64,000 nt of DNA from the NCBI GenBank assembly GCA_958298945.1, contig OY282606.1:57983920-58047919 (forward strand), read 5' to 3'. A program made the translations under genes and the position numbers. How positions within the stretch are numbered: position 1 is the stretch's first letter; each line of letters begins with the position of its first letter. This stretch comes from Atherix ibis. Taxonomy: Eukaryota; Arthropoda; Insecta; Diptera; Athericidae. The notes under the pieces are model-generated. The model worked only from the letters and a program-made list of their open reading frames with translations, did not search any database and was not told the origin of the DNA. This document shows positions 43,480-56,821 of the stretch, piece after piece.

Positions 43480-46416
43480 GCAATCTTTAAGACTATTTCT
43501 TTTTTATGCAATCTTTAAGAAGTTATTGTAGCAAAATATGTGACCAAACATTTATACAAATAAGTTTCTGATATATTAGAGTTTAAAACCTGAATTTATC
43601 AAAAATTAAATTTCCATCAAACTAAAATTTATTGTTCTTGAGAATGTTCAATATAATAAATTATATAATAATATAATGTCAAAAATTCTTATAATAAAAA
43701 GTCCACAAATAATAACTAAAAGCAAATTTGGTAATTATAAGCATATATGCAATAAGTTTTTCTCGAGAGAAATTTATACGTATAGTGGTTCTTGCAATTG
43801 CTTTAATGTAAGCACTTTTTTTAAAACATACTGAATTATAATTTAAAAAAAAAAATAATTTGTTTTTGTATATACCATACTTATTAAAGTTTTTAATTAT
43901 TCTATAAAATAATACCGATTAATATACACAATAAATAATTAAATATTTATTACCTTGCTAGGCAGACTCTATTCGTTTGATTTACATTATCCTAACGAGG
44001 AAAAATGTTAACTCAAGTTCAACTGAACAATTTTTACAATTTTATATTGACAATTATCTGGAAATATTTAAGGCTCGTGCTTATACGTACGAGGTATTTG
44101 TTTCAATTTTAATAATTTGTGAATTAAATAAATTCTATGCGTCTCTTGTATTCAGTTAATAATTTCCTGTTTAGTCGGCCAGTACGCCTCAACCTTCAAT
44201 TAGTATTCGATATCTAAACGGTGTTTGCTTATTTATGAACTGTTTAAAAAAATACTTACTTTACAATAAAAAAAAATGCCCAATATGCTATTATTCGTAT
44301 ATTTACTTTTATGCAAAGTCCGAGTGTGCAACTACAAAATTATGCACATATTTATTGTGTGTAGAAGAATAAATATGGATTGAATGTTAGTCACCTTGGG
44401 CCACTGCACTTGATTTTCTATTCCTCACTAATACGAGGAGATTAGTTACTTATACCTGACAAACTCAATCATTAACAGTTGTCATTTCGATGCTTCCATC
44501 TAAGTTGGAATGGGATTCGACACACCATGCAAATGTAGTACTCATACAAATGATCCCACTTCGCTACAATAAATTATCTTTAAATGCTTTGTGTCCAATT
44601 TTTTTGTAAATAATTACATAAATAATATATTCCTTATTTCGGATTATTTTAGCGTATGAGTTTTGTTTAAAATAAACTCAAATATGTACAATATCTATAC
44701 TTATGGTTAGATGTTCTGAAAAGAGATCTTTGACAGAGGCAAGGTTAAGTGTACAATTTACTTAAGTTGCGCAATCATAAACAGTGTGACATCTATTTGT
44801 TTAAAATAATTTTTTCATTTATTTTGCTCATTTATGTACATACTATTATATAATTAGATTTATATAAATTTGTACTTATTCATAAATACATTAAAGATAT
44901 TACTATATAAGATTTAAGTTTATGGATTTTCGAAACATGTACGTACGAGTATGTCCAACTAAGTGCTTATTGTATATGCTTAACAACTGATTTTTATATG
45001 AAATACAATTTTGCCCAATTAAAAGTTCTGTTATTAAAAATATTTTATCAAAATAGATATTCCATTACCATATATTAATTGTTAAGACTAAAAACAGTTA
45101 TCAAAATTACCAGACTACAGGCATAATGAACGTGTCCAGTAGTTATTCTAGAAGTTCCGATTTGACTTGTGTATGAATAAGTATTTGTACTATATTATAA
45201 ATATACCATATAATAGATAAACATTATATTATAGCTAAAATGTTGATAAATATTTATATTTCTGTAATTAATTTCTGCTTGCACTAATGTCCCATCTTTC
45301 TAAGATCATGGAAATCTTATATTATAGAAGAACTCAATAGGCCTCTACGCAAAAATTGTGGCCGAATTCTGTTAAGAATACAATACATTCGTAGAACGCA
45401 CACACATGCAAAATAACAGAAACGGCGTAAATTATTGGGGGCCATTTAAGCCTTCAGTATGCGATTTAAGCGGTTTGTTTAAAACCATTTTCATATGTGT
45501 TGTCATTTATGCGTAAACAAATAGATTTATTTAATTTTGCGGGTTTTGTTTTTTGATGGAATTAGTCTAGAAAATTTTAAATAAAACACAGCATTCTATT
45601 ATAAAATATTATTTATTTATTTTATATTTTCATTTTATTTAATAAAATAGAATTCTAAAGTGTAAGAGCAAATACAAATATAAATTGCAATTTATTTGAA
45701 TTCTATCAAAACAATTATGTGCACAAATAAAAATCTATTCCAAATTTGCAAAACTAATTAAATGAAAGAATGAGATATTATATTGAAATTAAAACCGCAC
45801 CGCAACTTAGTAAATATAAATTTTAATGTTAAACAATATTGAAAACTTCTTTATAATATAAATGTATATTTTGTGAATTGAAATGGTAATTTAAATAGGT
45901 ATGTGCATTTAAATTAAATTCAAAATAAAGCATTAATTACGTAGAATATTACATCATGTTCTTAATAAAATATAGGTTAATCCTATACAACATTATAGCA
46001 AATGCTTTAAAACTAAATTACACGATGGAAAATTTAATGTACTAAAATAATTAACTACTCATATTCTAAAAAAATTGAAAATATTATTATTTAGTAAATG
46101 CATTAAAAAATGGTGTATTAGAGCAAGCGAAAGCACAAATGCAAACAAATTTATTTAAATAATAATCCTACCGAACACAATAAAAATATCAACAGAAAAC
46201 AGACTGAAAAATTCGTTCCCCTAAATTTCCTTACACACACTTTACGTACGCCGGCACGGAACTATTTTTTTGATAAAAATTGAATTGTCAACATCATATT
46301 TACTTACATTTATTGAATACCGAACTCTTCACGTTTTAACTACTTTTTGGGCAAAATAAATCAGTAAAAGTCAATTTTTATTAATTTATATAGTAAAAAT
46401 GAAGATGTCAACTTAC
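43480..46416. other. AT-rich DNA without a recognised gene
   Basis: Nearly 3 kb. Open frames are short and of low complexity. No transposon motif recognised. Confidence 0.6.
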
Positions 46417-46487
46417 CGAAAGAAAGAAATTCCCATTTTTCTCATTCCGTTGAATAGCCAGCAACCCTTCATAAAACACTTCATTTT
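46417..46487 (-). CDS. Candidate internal exon of an unknown host gene
   Basis: On the minus strand a 71-nt segment is bounded by a strong acceptor (GTTTTTATTTCAG, rc of 46488-46500) and a perfect donor (GTAAGTTGA, rc starting at 46416). After two bases completing a codon it reads 23 codons to the exact end: NEVFYEGLLAIQRNEKNGNF, then FLS. The next intron would be phase 0. The frame starting at the internal ATG is also open but reads a less protein-like MKCFMKGCWLF string, and the third frame is closed by TGA. The local composition is clearly less AT-rich than its flanks. I do not recognise the peptide and found no partner exon, so the gene is unknown and its introns must be long. Confidence 0.5.
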
Positions 46488-46489
46488 CT

Positions 46490-47134
46490 GAAATAAAAAC
46501 TTCCTATTAAATGTTATCAACAATATAACTAGTTATATAAATACTTAAATTTTCGTAAATACTTCAAAAAATGTAAAAACTACACTTGCACTTTCCGATA
46601 ACTGCCAAAATAACCACTTGAAAAATAACAAAAGTATGCAAGCATTTTGGTATGCTACCACTTTCATAGAAAATGGCGTTTTTTCTACAAAATTCAGACG
46701 CTTGATATTTCATTGATTTTTACAAAATGAATAATAAACCTAAAATATAATTTCATTTCATATCAAAAAAGAAGTGTTTAAATTGTATTTTTCTTTGGAA
46801 TAATGAAAATGAATATAAATTATGCTTTTGCAATTCAATAAATTTCTATTATGAAAACTAGATGTCAGTGGGTGTCATGTCTACATAAAAAATCTATAAA
46901 AAAGTATGCAAGCGTTACGATTTCTCGCCGTTTTTGCATAATTAAGCCAGAAAATTGCGTATTCATATACGAAAATCTAACGTACGGGACTAGCCAGGTA
47001 TTCTGTAATCTAAGGTGGAAACTGTGAAACTTATTTTAAGTCAAATAAGTTCTACAGTGATAATAAATATAGTTTTTATAGCAATAAATTCACTGGTGAT
47101 TTAATGGCATATCTAACCAAAATATAGAATCAAA
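46490..47134. other. AT-rich spacer
   Basis: Contains a short direct repeat, AAAGTATGCAAGC, at 46632 and 46901. Nothing else recognised. Confidence 0.5.
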
Positions 47135-47410
47135 CTCTCCATTTTACTGCACTCAAATTCAAAGGCATTTGACCGAGTTTGGTCTCAAACTTTTGTCAAA
47201 AATGCGTGTTCCTTCGACGATTTGCTCCACAAATGGACAAAAAGCCGTGCTCAATATCGACGATTGCCTCTCCAAATGGACTAAAAGCCATCTCTTGAAC
47301 CGTTCAATAAAAGTTGTTTTGAATGGCTTCAAGTTTGCAGTCCACCAAATAAATGTTGGTGTTCTGTAGGGTTCAGTTCTATCGCCGATTCTTTTTTTTA
47401 TTTCCAATAA
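47135..47410 (+). pseudogene. LINE reverse transcriptase fragment (family F)
   Basis: Plus-strand fragment from motif A to motif B: SKAFDRVW (47158-47190), a shift, then LNRSIKVVLNGFKFAVHQIN and VGVL, a stop in place of Pro/Gln, and GSVLSPILFFIFI. This matches the pattern 'AFDRVWH..LL.KL......LC.....FL..RSIKVV.DG......I.AGVPQGSVLSP.LF...IND' known from Jockey/CR1-like insect LINEs. It is distinct from families A, B and R1-like in this window. Confidence 0.75.
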
Positions 47411-47805
47411 CGTAGATAAGTAAACAAACTGGCTATTTTAATTTATAAAAATTTAATACTTATGAAATTTATATACTTATTTTTTATTGCACTGAATATA
47501 GTATCTGCTTATTTAGGTTTTTCATATGAATGGAACTTGCATAAATGAAATTGAAAAACTTTCCATTCTTCGTATTTATGTTAATATAATCCTCCATTAA
47601 AATGACCACAAATAGGTTCGACTTGTTTAGGTTTTTCTAAATGCGCACATTACATCGTAAGTATTGCCCTTCACATACTCTTATCAAAAAGGTGTATAAC
47701 ATATTTTTTATAAGGCTATTAATACTAGATACATCTTTACTTCTGACACGCATTGATTTTTTTCATCCATTGAAATATTCATTTTATATCCTTTTGAATA
47801 AAATA

Positions 47806-47886
47806 CTTTGAATAAATTTGTTTTTGCTTTCTATGAAAAAAGCATATGTTTTTTTGACTAAAAAATATCGGATTTAAGCTTATACA
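47806..47886 (+). mobile_element. Isolated 3' end of Mos1-like mariner
   Basis: About 80 bp matching the last part of the element at 14189-15466: ATACTTTGAATAAATTTG, TTTGCTTTCTATGAAAAAA and ATCGGATTTAAGCTTATACA, ending in CC. Both copies diverge right after TACACC, which fixes the right end of the family. The rest of this copy is missing. Confidence 0.85.
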
Positions 47887-47889
47887 CCA

Positions 47890-49384
47890 GATATATATTT
47901 GTAAAAATTAGACAGTATTATATAAAAATAGTTTGAAAATGTCAAAGAGAAGTCAAAGAGGAATTCTAGCATTCTTTGTTTTTTTTTGCATATAAGGTTT
48001 TCTGAAAATAATCCATGGGCCAGTTAATATGCAAGTTTGAAACTTTAAGTTTCGTGTAGGTGGGCGACTCTAGTTTTCTGGTTTCTTGTGAGTAGGTTAG
48101 ATCCGCTCAAGTTTGTTAAAGAAGTTGAAACAAGGACTTAAACTGCAAATTTTTAGATCTAGGAGCTTCATGAAACCTACATTTAAAAAAAAAGTCATGT
48201 TTATTGGCATTTGCTTAAAATACGTGGGATAGTTAGCTGAACACCTCAGAATTTGCAGATAGAGTGTGTATTGTTTCCAATAAGTAGGTTTCGTGGCCAC
48301 CATTTCGGTAAGTCTGTTGAGTAGACTGGATTGTTGAGTAGACTACATATGCCTTAAGATGTTGTTTGTTTTTCTGTTAGTAGGCGTGTCAGATTAGAAA
48401 TAGCTATGAACACCGGATACGTGACAGTTTCGCCAACAAACTGATTAGCACGTTAATTTTCTATAATTATGTTACTACATTTAGTGAATGAACGCAACTC
48501 GTTACTCCTATTGTTGAGTAGGTTATGTCAAATATCGTTGAGCACAAGGCCATTCAATGGCATTTCGGCTAATGAATATCATTATGTTGCGATATCTACA
48601 ATAGAATAGCCGACAACATTTTCAACCAACCCTTTCGTCACAGTTTCAAACAAAAAAAATCACAGGGGTTTAACCTTAATAAGTACAAAGAGGTGAGCTT
48701 TGAGGTTAGCTCCACATAAATATTCATCGAGGGTGTTCAATTATTACAGAATAAGTTTCCACCTCATTAAATCTATCGAGAAACATAGATACTCACAACA
48801 CAGCTTACAATCACCGCTTCCAATGCGGATGAAAAACGGAAGTTTGGAAGTGAAGTTAGAAAGTGAAAGGATCTGCCTCTACCTGTGAGATTATTAACGA
48901 TAAAGAGAATGAATTCCTTTTCGAGTCAGGGGTTGTTCTGACACCTTTTACTAAATAACAAAGAGCAAAACGTGGTTATAAATTAAATTGACGCGAGGTC
49001 TATGAAAATAAAAATTTGCATTATCGGTCGATTTCGATTAGGATTAAGTTAACCATTTCTTCAATTTGCTCCACTGGCTAATTTAATATAATGGCTTTGA
49101 TTTTTATCTAAAATATTTATAAATTTAAATATCAAAATTTTATATTACTTGAGGAAACTTAAAAATTGTTATTTGCAATTTTTTATAATACTGCTTAACA
49201 GATATTATAACTTCTTATAGTATAGACTACTTATAAAAAATGTACAAAATACGGAAATGGATTGGCTTCCTTTCAATTTTTCTTTTAAAGCATAAAAATG
49301 AATAAGTAAAATAGAAAATCCTATTATAAAAAATGTGGTAACATACTAAATTAATTAATTAAATTTATGATGCTATGCCGATAA
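47890..49384. other. Spacer without a recognised gene
   Basis: Less AT-rich between 48000 and 48900. Small frames (48097-48303 minus; 48700-48888 plus) are unrecognised. A segment at 48261-48308 (plus) between GCAG and GGTAAGT is open (IECVLFPISRFRGHHF) but has a weak acceptor. Confidence 0.45.
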
Positions 49385-51105
49385 GCAATTGAATAAATTA
49401 AAAAATGAACTGAAGTTAGAAATTTCAAAATACAATATAATATAGAATTATTGAGAAACTACGGTTCATCACACGCAAAAACTCTTATAAAAGAACAACG
49501 CATTATTAATGAAAAACTAACAGAACCTGGATTAAAACGCACAAAAAAAGAAAGAGAAGCATTGGATGAATATTTTGCGCAACCATTTACTACACATGAA
49601 GATATATGTCAGCACTAATTGTATACTAAAATGCAGACAGAACTATCCCTTAACCATGAGTCTGTTCCTATCGACAATTATTGAAACTGTCAATTTAATC
49701 AAACTGCTTCCCAAAAGCAAAGCGCCTGGCTATGATCTGATCATCTCATAATCGACAATTATTCGTTCCGAAACTGGAATCAAACTGCCTCCCAAAAACT
49801 ATAATTTGATTACTCCAAAAATTCCTTTAAATAGCAATAGTCTTCCTTGCTACGTTATTTCCTCTGGAAATTCATTACTATTAAATTGATATCCAAGCCA
49901 AATAAATCAACAAACTGCCCCATTTCCTACAGACCAATACGTCTCCTTCAAATATCGTCAAAAACATTAACGATATTTCTGTTGCTTATATTCCCTACTC
50001 GAATCGTCAAATTTAATTCCCAACCTCCAATTCGGTTTTTTTTCCGAACACTACACTATTCAGCAGTGTCGTCGAGTCATCGATGCCATTGCATCCTCTT
50101 TACAATAAAAAGAGTACTGTCCCGGTATTTTTCTTGATATAAGTTAAGCTTTTGATAGTATTTGGCACCCGGACCTACTCTGGAAACTCAAAAGAATCCT
50201 TCCTTGCACCTATTTTCTAGCCCTAAAATAATTCCTTTTAAACCGACACTTCCATGTTAACAAACCCCACGAACTGCACAATATCTGTACAATTTTGGCG
50301 GTTATTTCATAGGGAAGTATACTTCGACTCATCCTCTAAAATATTATACATCCATTCTCCTAATTTGTAAGCAAAAATTTCCAACGTATTTCTGAAATTC
50401 TCCAAACCCAAATCCAAACGCTACAGAACTGATTTACCAGGTCGAGAATAAAAGTCAATGAACGTAATTCTACCCATGTAACTTCTACTCTATACCTTGA
50501 ATCATATACGTTAATGGAAGTGCCATACCACAAGACACCAAAATTCGGTGCCAAGGACTGAACTTAGACAAACGGTTGACATATAACTCATATACAAAAG
50601 TTAAAAGTCAGGTACTAAAACAGTCGATACATCCAACTACGTTGACTTGTAGACAAACATTCTAAACTTACTATAGACAGCAAAGTATTTTTATACGATA
50701 CTCTACTGAAACCAATATGGACTTACGCAATAGATGTCTGGGGCTCTACCAAGCTTTCCAATTCCCGACGTATCCAATCTCTTTAATCAAAAATAGTTTG
50801 TAAAATTGTTGATGCTCCCTTTTATATTCGTATAAGCCTAATTCATCGTGATCTTGAAGTCCATTACGCAAAAATTGTCATGCTCGTTTCCAATCATACT
50901 AATCCCTTTGTTTAAGAAATATCATCCACCTCCGTTCCTAGAAACACTCATCGAAGACTTAAGCGTCACTGCTAATCACACGCTAGCAGGAGAAACTTCG
51001 ATGGATATTTATTTCCCATAACCCTTCAGGCTAATTATTACTATGTACTTTGTACATATGCTTGTTGTAGATATCTGTAAGATTTAAAAAAAAATTATTT
51101 ATAAT
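49385..51105 (+). pseudogene. LINE family A relic, long copy
   Basis: Plus-strand copy spanning the linker before RT to the 3' end. Visible in order: DEYFAQPFTTHEDI (49565-49607), IETVNLIKLLPKSKAPGYDL (49680-49738), a YRPIRLLQI motif (49930), EYCPGIFLDIS-like with a stop and AFDSIWHPDLLWKLK (50110-50190), then RT core remnants, and the C-terminal 'KIVDAPFYIRISLIHRDLEV' (50800-50850) and HRRLKRHC (50955). The 3' untranslated part CACGCTAGCAGGAGAAACTT matches 60775-60800, and a poly-A run follows at 51084. A partial duplication with about 82-bp period (49670 and 49752) repeats the KLLPKSKAP region. Confidence 0.8.
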
Positions 51106-54100
51106 AAATACCTTATAATATTGGATTTCAATTTCACTTTAGTTGAAAATCAAATTAATTTTCGATTTTAACAAAGTTAAAATTTCCATGACGCTTGGTA
51201 TTTTATTTTCTAATTATTTATTTTGGACCATATATAATTTAATTGAACTCTTTTTTTTGTATTGTCTGGTGGAAATGATAACGAAAAGACATAAGTATTG
51301 AGTACCTTCAAAAAAAAAATAAGGTTCTCTGACAACTTAGTATATGATGTATTCATTTGCACATGAACTAGACCAAAAACTTTAAATTTTATAAAACATT
51401 AACGTTTTCTATAACTAGAAAAAAATTAGATTTAAGAAAAATATCAAATTATTATATTGGGTACTATAGAAGAAAGAAGGAGAATTTTTAGGAAAATATC
51501 AAATTATCATACTGAACAATAGTAGAAATAAGGAGTGGTAAACCTTAAATTATGATTAAAAGCTCTACTTCGCACATGTCTATCATCCGTTCATTTTCGA
51601 AAAGTCTTAAAAAAGTAGCGTTTTTGTTTAAAGCTTGCAGACATTTTTGTAATTACTTCTTTCCATATTTTTCCAATTATATGAAAGAATGACGTCAGGC
51701 TTAAAGAAATAATCGAAAATTAACGGATAACTTAAAAAATCATCCTCTATAAATTTTTAAAAGTCTTCTTCTCTTCCGCATAATGATTTTAAAGTTCAAA
51801 ATAATCCTAATTAAAATAATAAAATGTTTCAAACAAATATATATGTTTGCGATTGGCTGAAAAATGACAATTCGAAAAGTGAATAAGACTTTTTTTACGG
51901 TTGGTTTGAACCGGCAAACAAATATTCTTCCATGAAATCATCTACATCAGTTCATATCCGCAAGTGCACATGATTACAAGATATTCACAAGACTATCATA
52001 ATATTTGAATAATAATTATCTGATAATTTTCTAGAGAATTTTCTACTAAAGCAATAATTATTAGATATTTTCAGAACTACTTAAAAATACTGAATTTTTA
52101 TTTAAAGCAAATATAAGTGTAGATGTACAAGCTAATGTTGAACTAGAGTTAATATCTATATTTATTTAAAAATTTAGCTTGTTTCTAATTATTTAAACTT
52201 CTATAATATTTTTAATCGTTTTTTAAGCTATATAAGATTTTGAATTAGATAGTATTTAGTTGAAAAACTTGTGTCATGTTAAATTCTATACTAAATTTTT
52301 ATTCTTAAATATTTTCCTTTAAAGAAGATAACTCGTAATTGGCAGATTGCTTGCAGAGGCCGCACCACGATTTATTTCAATTTTATAATATGACTTTTCG
52401 TAGCCCACTACCATAGGATGAGCATATGTTGAGTGTTCATTAATAACAAAAAGGTGTTACAAAATGATTTATTTATTATTTTTTTCAAGATTATCAAAAT
52501 TTAAAAAAAAATTAACGTAAAAAATTTTACATAAAAAATGCTATAAAAATTAACATTATTTTTATAATTATCGAGATAATTCGAAAATATTATTTTACAA
52601 GAAAACAATTAAAATTAAAGTGTAATGTAAAAATAATGTGTGTTTGTTTAATATTATATAATAACTTTGAGAGAAAAAAATGTTGGCGTCTAGAACAGAT
52701 TTCTTAAAATTATCGTAGGTTTGGCCGACAATGTGTTAAATACACTTTTGAAAGAGTGTCTTTGCAATTAGATACCCTTACAAGAAATTTCAGTCAGTAA
52801 CAATCAAAATATTTAGTAACAAAAACATAAATAATATTTAAAAAATGCTACAATTTTTATTTAATCTTAAGGAAAATTAATTTTAGTAGAAAAGTATTTC
52901 TCATACAAGTTTTATTCATTACTTATAGAAGCAATCATTTATTTAAATATACTCAGTCAATTTTAAATTTATCTGTTTGAATCTAACAAAATCTTTGAGA
53001 TTGTTTTCAAGGATACAGCATGCAAATTATTTAATATTATTTTTCTTTAAACATTTATTTTTAATATCATACACGTAAGTTTTATATGTGTCGACATTTC
53101 ATTGCCTCATCATCATAACAACGCACAATGACATAATAAATTTATATTGAATTTTGAACTTTTATTCAAATTTCTTATTACAAAATAATGAAATTTAATC
53201 CTTTTCCTTACTGTTTTATTCCTTATTGCATAATTATGAGATTTCTTTGAAAAAATTACTTTGTGTTTTTTCTTGACAATTTTTATATATAATTTATGAT
53301 TGTTAATTTTTTTTAATTGCATCGACATAGGATTAAAGTTTTCAATATTTACAAAATATGAAATTAATTAAAACTGTCAGTTTCCAAATCTGATAATATC
53401 TTTGACAAATACATAGTAAATTTCATAATTTTTCCAATAGCAAAAAAAAATTATTTCAAGACTGAGATATTGAAAAATGATAGTTAATTTTCACAAAGTA
53501 CGCTACTAATATCAAAACTGTGGAAATATTTCGGCAGTATTAGTGAAATTTTCTTCGATGTGAACCATAATAAACTACGGAATTTGTTATTTGATCAATT
53601 TGGGTAGGGTTTTTTGTGTATTTTTTTTTCTTTTCATATAAATTTATTTACTTATAACTTTTGTTGTTGAATTTTTTAATTTATTATTGTTGAAATTTTG
53701 CAGAGTGCTTATGAAATTTTCTTTGATGGAATTTGCATCAATTTCCGTTTGGCTACCTTGATTTAATTGAGTGAAATGGAAAGTCATTGTCGATTCTTCG
53801 CACCTCATCCTTGTACTTGAATATGGGAGTCTTAAAGATCTCATAATTGGATTTATTTACCAATTACATAGGCTTCTATATACTAATATACTTACATTTA
53901 TATAACTTATGTGTTATACGAGTATATACCTATCGAATTATTATCTTATATATTGTAGGTCTACAAAATTGCGTAAAGACTAGATTGCACTAGAGCCCTT
54001 CACTTTTTCGCATTTGCCACTGGACGCAATATTATATACGCCATCAACTACAATTTTATTTTTTACATTCAATTTTTTTTTACGTTTCCGAAAATATATT

Positions 54101-55309
54101 ACATATATAAATACATTTATACATTATTTATTCAGTTTGTCAATACTTTTCTCATTGTGTTGCGGAAAAAAGAAGCTTTCACTTCCGCACTCTACCATAA
54201 AATTTATAATTTTTACTGAATTTTAATAATTTAATTATTTTTTTTTTAATTATTCATCGTTTCATTAAAAATAGTAATAAATCGAATTGCTCTATTTGTT
54301 TACACCAGCTTAAGGTGTTTTTTTTTGGAATCATATAAGAAAATATGTTACAAACTATTTTCACTAATAGTAAAAATACTTGAATATTTATATAAAAAAA
54401 AAAAAAACTCATTATATTATATATGACTGCACCCTATAAATATTTCAAAATTCTCAATCTGTTAATTTTATTACTGAGCTATTGAATAAAAATTCTGTTT
54501 ATGCCCAATATGTCTGGTTACATTAAAGCTCATCTTTAAAACAAATTTCAATCATTTTTATTATTATATGCTATAATCATAAATGTAATTTTATTTCTTT
54601 ACCTTCCTCTGTTCATTATTTAAAGATTTAATAGCATTAAAACAACTTTTACTTTTCTTATGGTACACTTAAGATGTAATATCGTCAACGATTTATTATA
54701 ATATCATCAACAATTACTATATATGATTTTTTAAATATAAAATATTAATAATTTTACTATTTATTGATATGTATGAAGATTTATCTTCGGTTTAATTTTA
54801 TATCTGTTGGTTTGAATATGCATTAAGACTTGTTTGTTATGTATATTTGCTTGTAAAATAGATAATTCATCTTTAATTAAGGAAATAATCGAATGTTTAG
54901 CGAAAAAAGCCTGAAATCGTCGTTATGATTTAGGGCGAAAATTTAGTAGAAACTAAATTGAGTAGATATTATTTCGAAATCGCTTCTATTACTCAATTTA
55001 TCGAAATCTTAAACTATTAAAATGTCAATTATTTCGATGTAAAATCACTTTATCATAGTTAGTAGTCAATTATTGGTTTAAAAAGGAACAAACTATAGTA
55101 ATAGCAAGCTATTAGTAGTAATTGTATACTTCACTATGTACAATAATGTTTGTTGTATACACAAATTTTTGCAGTTAGAATCTTCAATAAATGCAAGTAT
55201 ATAATTTTTGTTTGTTTTTATTGCGTGTATATTTTTCAAAAAATGAAGAATATTTACTCCACTTTTATAATTAATAATATAATTGGCAGAAAAGTAATGA
55301 GATATTTTT
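51106..55309. other. AT-rich DNA without a recognised gene
   Basis: The longest empty stretch, 4.2 kb. Open frames of 60-90 codons (53113-53328, 53644-53844, 54014-54226, 55093-55365) are rich in Asn, Lys, Ile and Phe and show no motif. I see no tandem array or inverted repeat of note. Confidence 0.6.
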
Positions 55310-56204
55310 TTCAACCAACGTAGTTCTCTTGGGCAGGATGGCATTGTTTCCATTCTTCTTGGCAATACTGGAAGGCTTCAATCGACGTCAGTTGCTTGAT
55401 ACACTTCTTTGGATGTTGTCCACAATACCAAGAAAACGTTCTTTCAAGTGGTTTTTGATATTTCAATACAAAAAAAGTCAGATGAACTATAATCAAATGA
55501 ATAGCGTGGTTGAAATCCGTTTCTGTGGTCCTCCAACTACACTATTCATTTGATTATAGTCTTGTTTATGGCGATCAAGGATGTTGTCATGGCATAGCTT
55601 GCAAATCTCTTTCTATGGTTCTTCAACCACGCTATTCATTTGATTATAGTCTTGAAAAACTTGTTTATGGCGATCAAGGACGCTGCCATGGCGTAGCATC
55701 CAAGGATGCAGATCAGTATGTGATCTGACGTGAATAACCCCTCTTCTAGAACCTTCATTTACTATTTATCACCTTTAATGTTAATTGATGGTCTGACCTC
55801 ACAACAACGCATACATTTTCATCAGTTTTCCATGTTAAAGTCTTTCCTGACCCCAGTTTGTCTTCCACTGCTTTTTGAGCTACCAAAAATCTTTTGGACC
55901 ACCAAAAATTTTATTGTTTTGATATTAAATGTATGCCACATGTTTATTGAAACTTTTCGTAAATCAAACACGTGAATTCATTAAGTTTAACACATAATTC
56001 AATGAAATATCATTGCTCCAAATTTCGCTGTTATCCTTTCTATAACACATTACAAAATAAACCACATGTCATGCTCTAGAAGATAACAGTATCTAGACGA
56101 AATTCTTGCACATCTAGAAGAGACTTATGTAAAACCTCCATAATTACAAAGTCGTCAGTATTGCCAGATCGCTCTCATTCTAGTTACTTTTCTGGCACAT
56201 CCCG
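55310..56204 (-). pseudogene. Mariner relic (family C), rearranged
   Basis: Minus-strand mariner. The 5' end near 56204 reads GATGTGCCAGAAAAGTAACT and then GATCTGGCAATACTG, both shared with the relic at 63388-63960. The N-terminal coding remnant at 55895-55780 reads AQKAVEDKLGSGKTLTWKTD, then ENVCVVVRSDHQLTL, the inter-HTH linker. The C-terminal piece (55490-55310) reads IEAFQYCQEEWKQC..AQENYV, compatible with the 'F..C...W..C...G.Y' end of such transposases. The catalytic region in between is replaced by two tandem copies of a 90-bp segment with an inverted piece (55486-55710). The C-terminal assignment is weaker than the N-terminal one. Confidence 0.55.
55486..55710. repeat. Tandem and inverted duplications within mariner relic
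   Basis: Two imperfect direct copies of about 90-100 bp (55521-55610 and 55611-55710), sharing ATTCATTTGATTATAGTCTTG and TTTATGGCGATCAAGGA. In addition 55486-55514 is a perfect 29-nt inverse of 55622-55650 (ACTATAATCAAATGAATAGC and on). Confidence 0.9.
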
Positions 56205-56821
56205 TATGATGGCATCCTTATTTTATTAAAACATAAAACAATTTCTTATAAATATTAAAAAGATGATATTTATGTTTTTCTAATATGTAAAATTATGATT
56301 CTAAATTCAAATATAATCCAAAAAACAGTGAAAGAAGGCACGCCTCACATTTTTTTTTAAAAACTTTTAAATAATGCTCGCTATGTAAAATTTAAAATTA
56401 ACTCTACATATGATTTTTATTTTTTATTTTTCCAGTCTGCAAAGAATTTATATATTCTTATATATTTGATTATAAATAAAAGATTCTAAAAACTATATAA
56501 AAATATTTTTTCTTTGCTATGAGATATTAGGTATTTATAATTTTTACCAATTTGTGTTCAGAATTTGCAATTTATTAAATCATCTCGTTTATATGTATAT
56601 ATTGATGTTTCTACTTATATACAATAGATTAATAGTTCAAATGGTATTACATTTCATAATTTACAAATATATTTAAACAAAAATTATTTAATATTTTAGT
56701 TTAAGTAACTACTAAAGCTGTTTAATATGATATCCTTAGAATAAACTATTAGAATCTTCCAAATGGCAGTCATTGAATTTAAATTCTTCAGAAAAACTAA
56801 AAAAAAACATTTTAACACGAA

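Noticed and set aside
53113..54226. Several 60-70 codon open frames
   Set aside because: Low-complexity Lys/Asn/Phe/Ile strings without motifs; expected by chance in 4 kb of AT-rich DNA.
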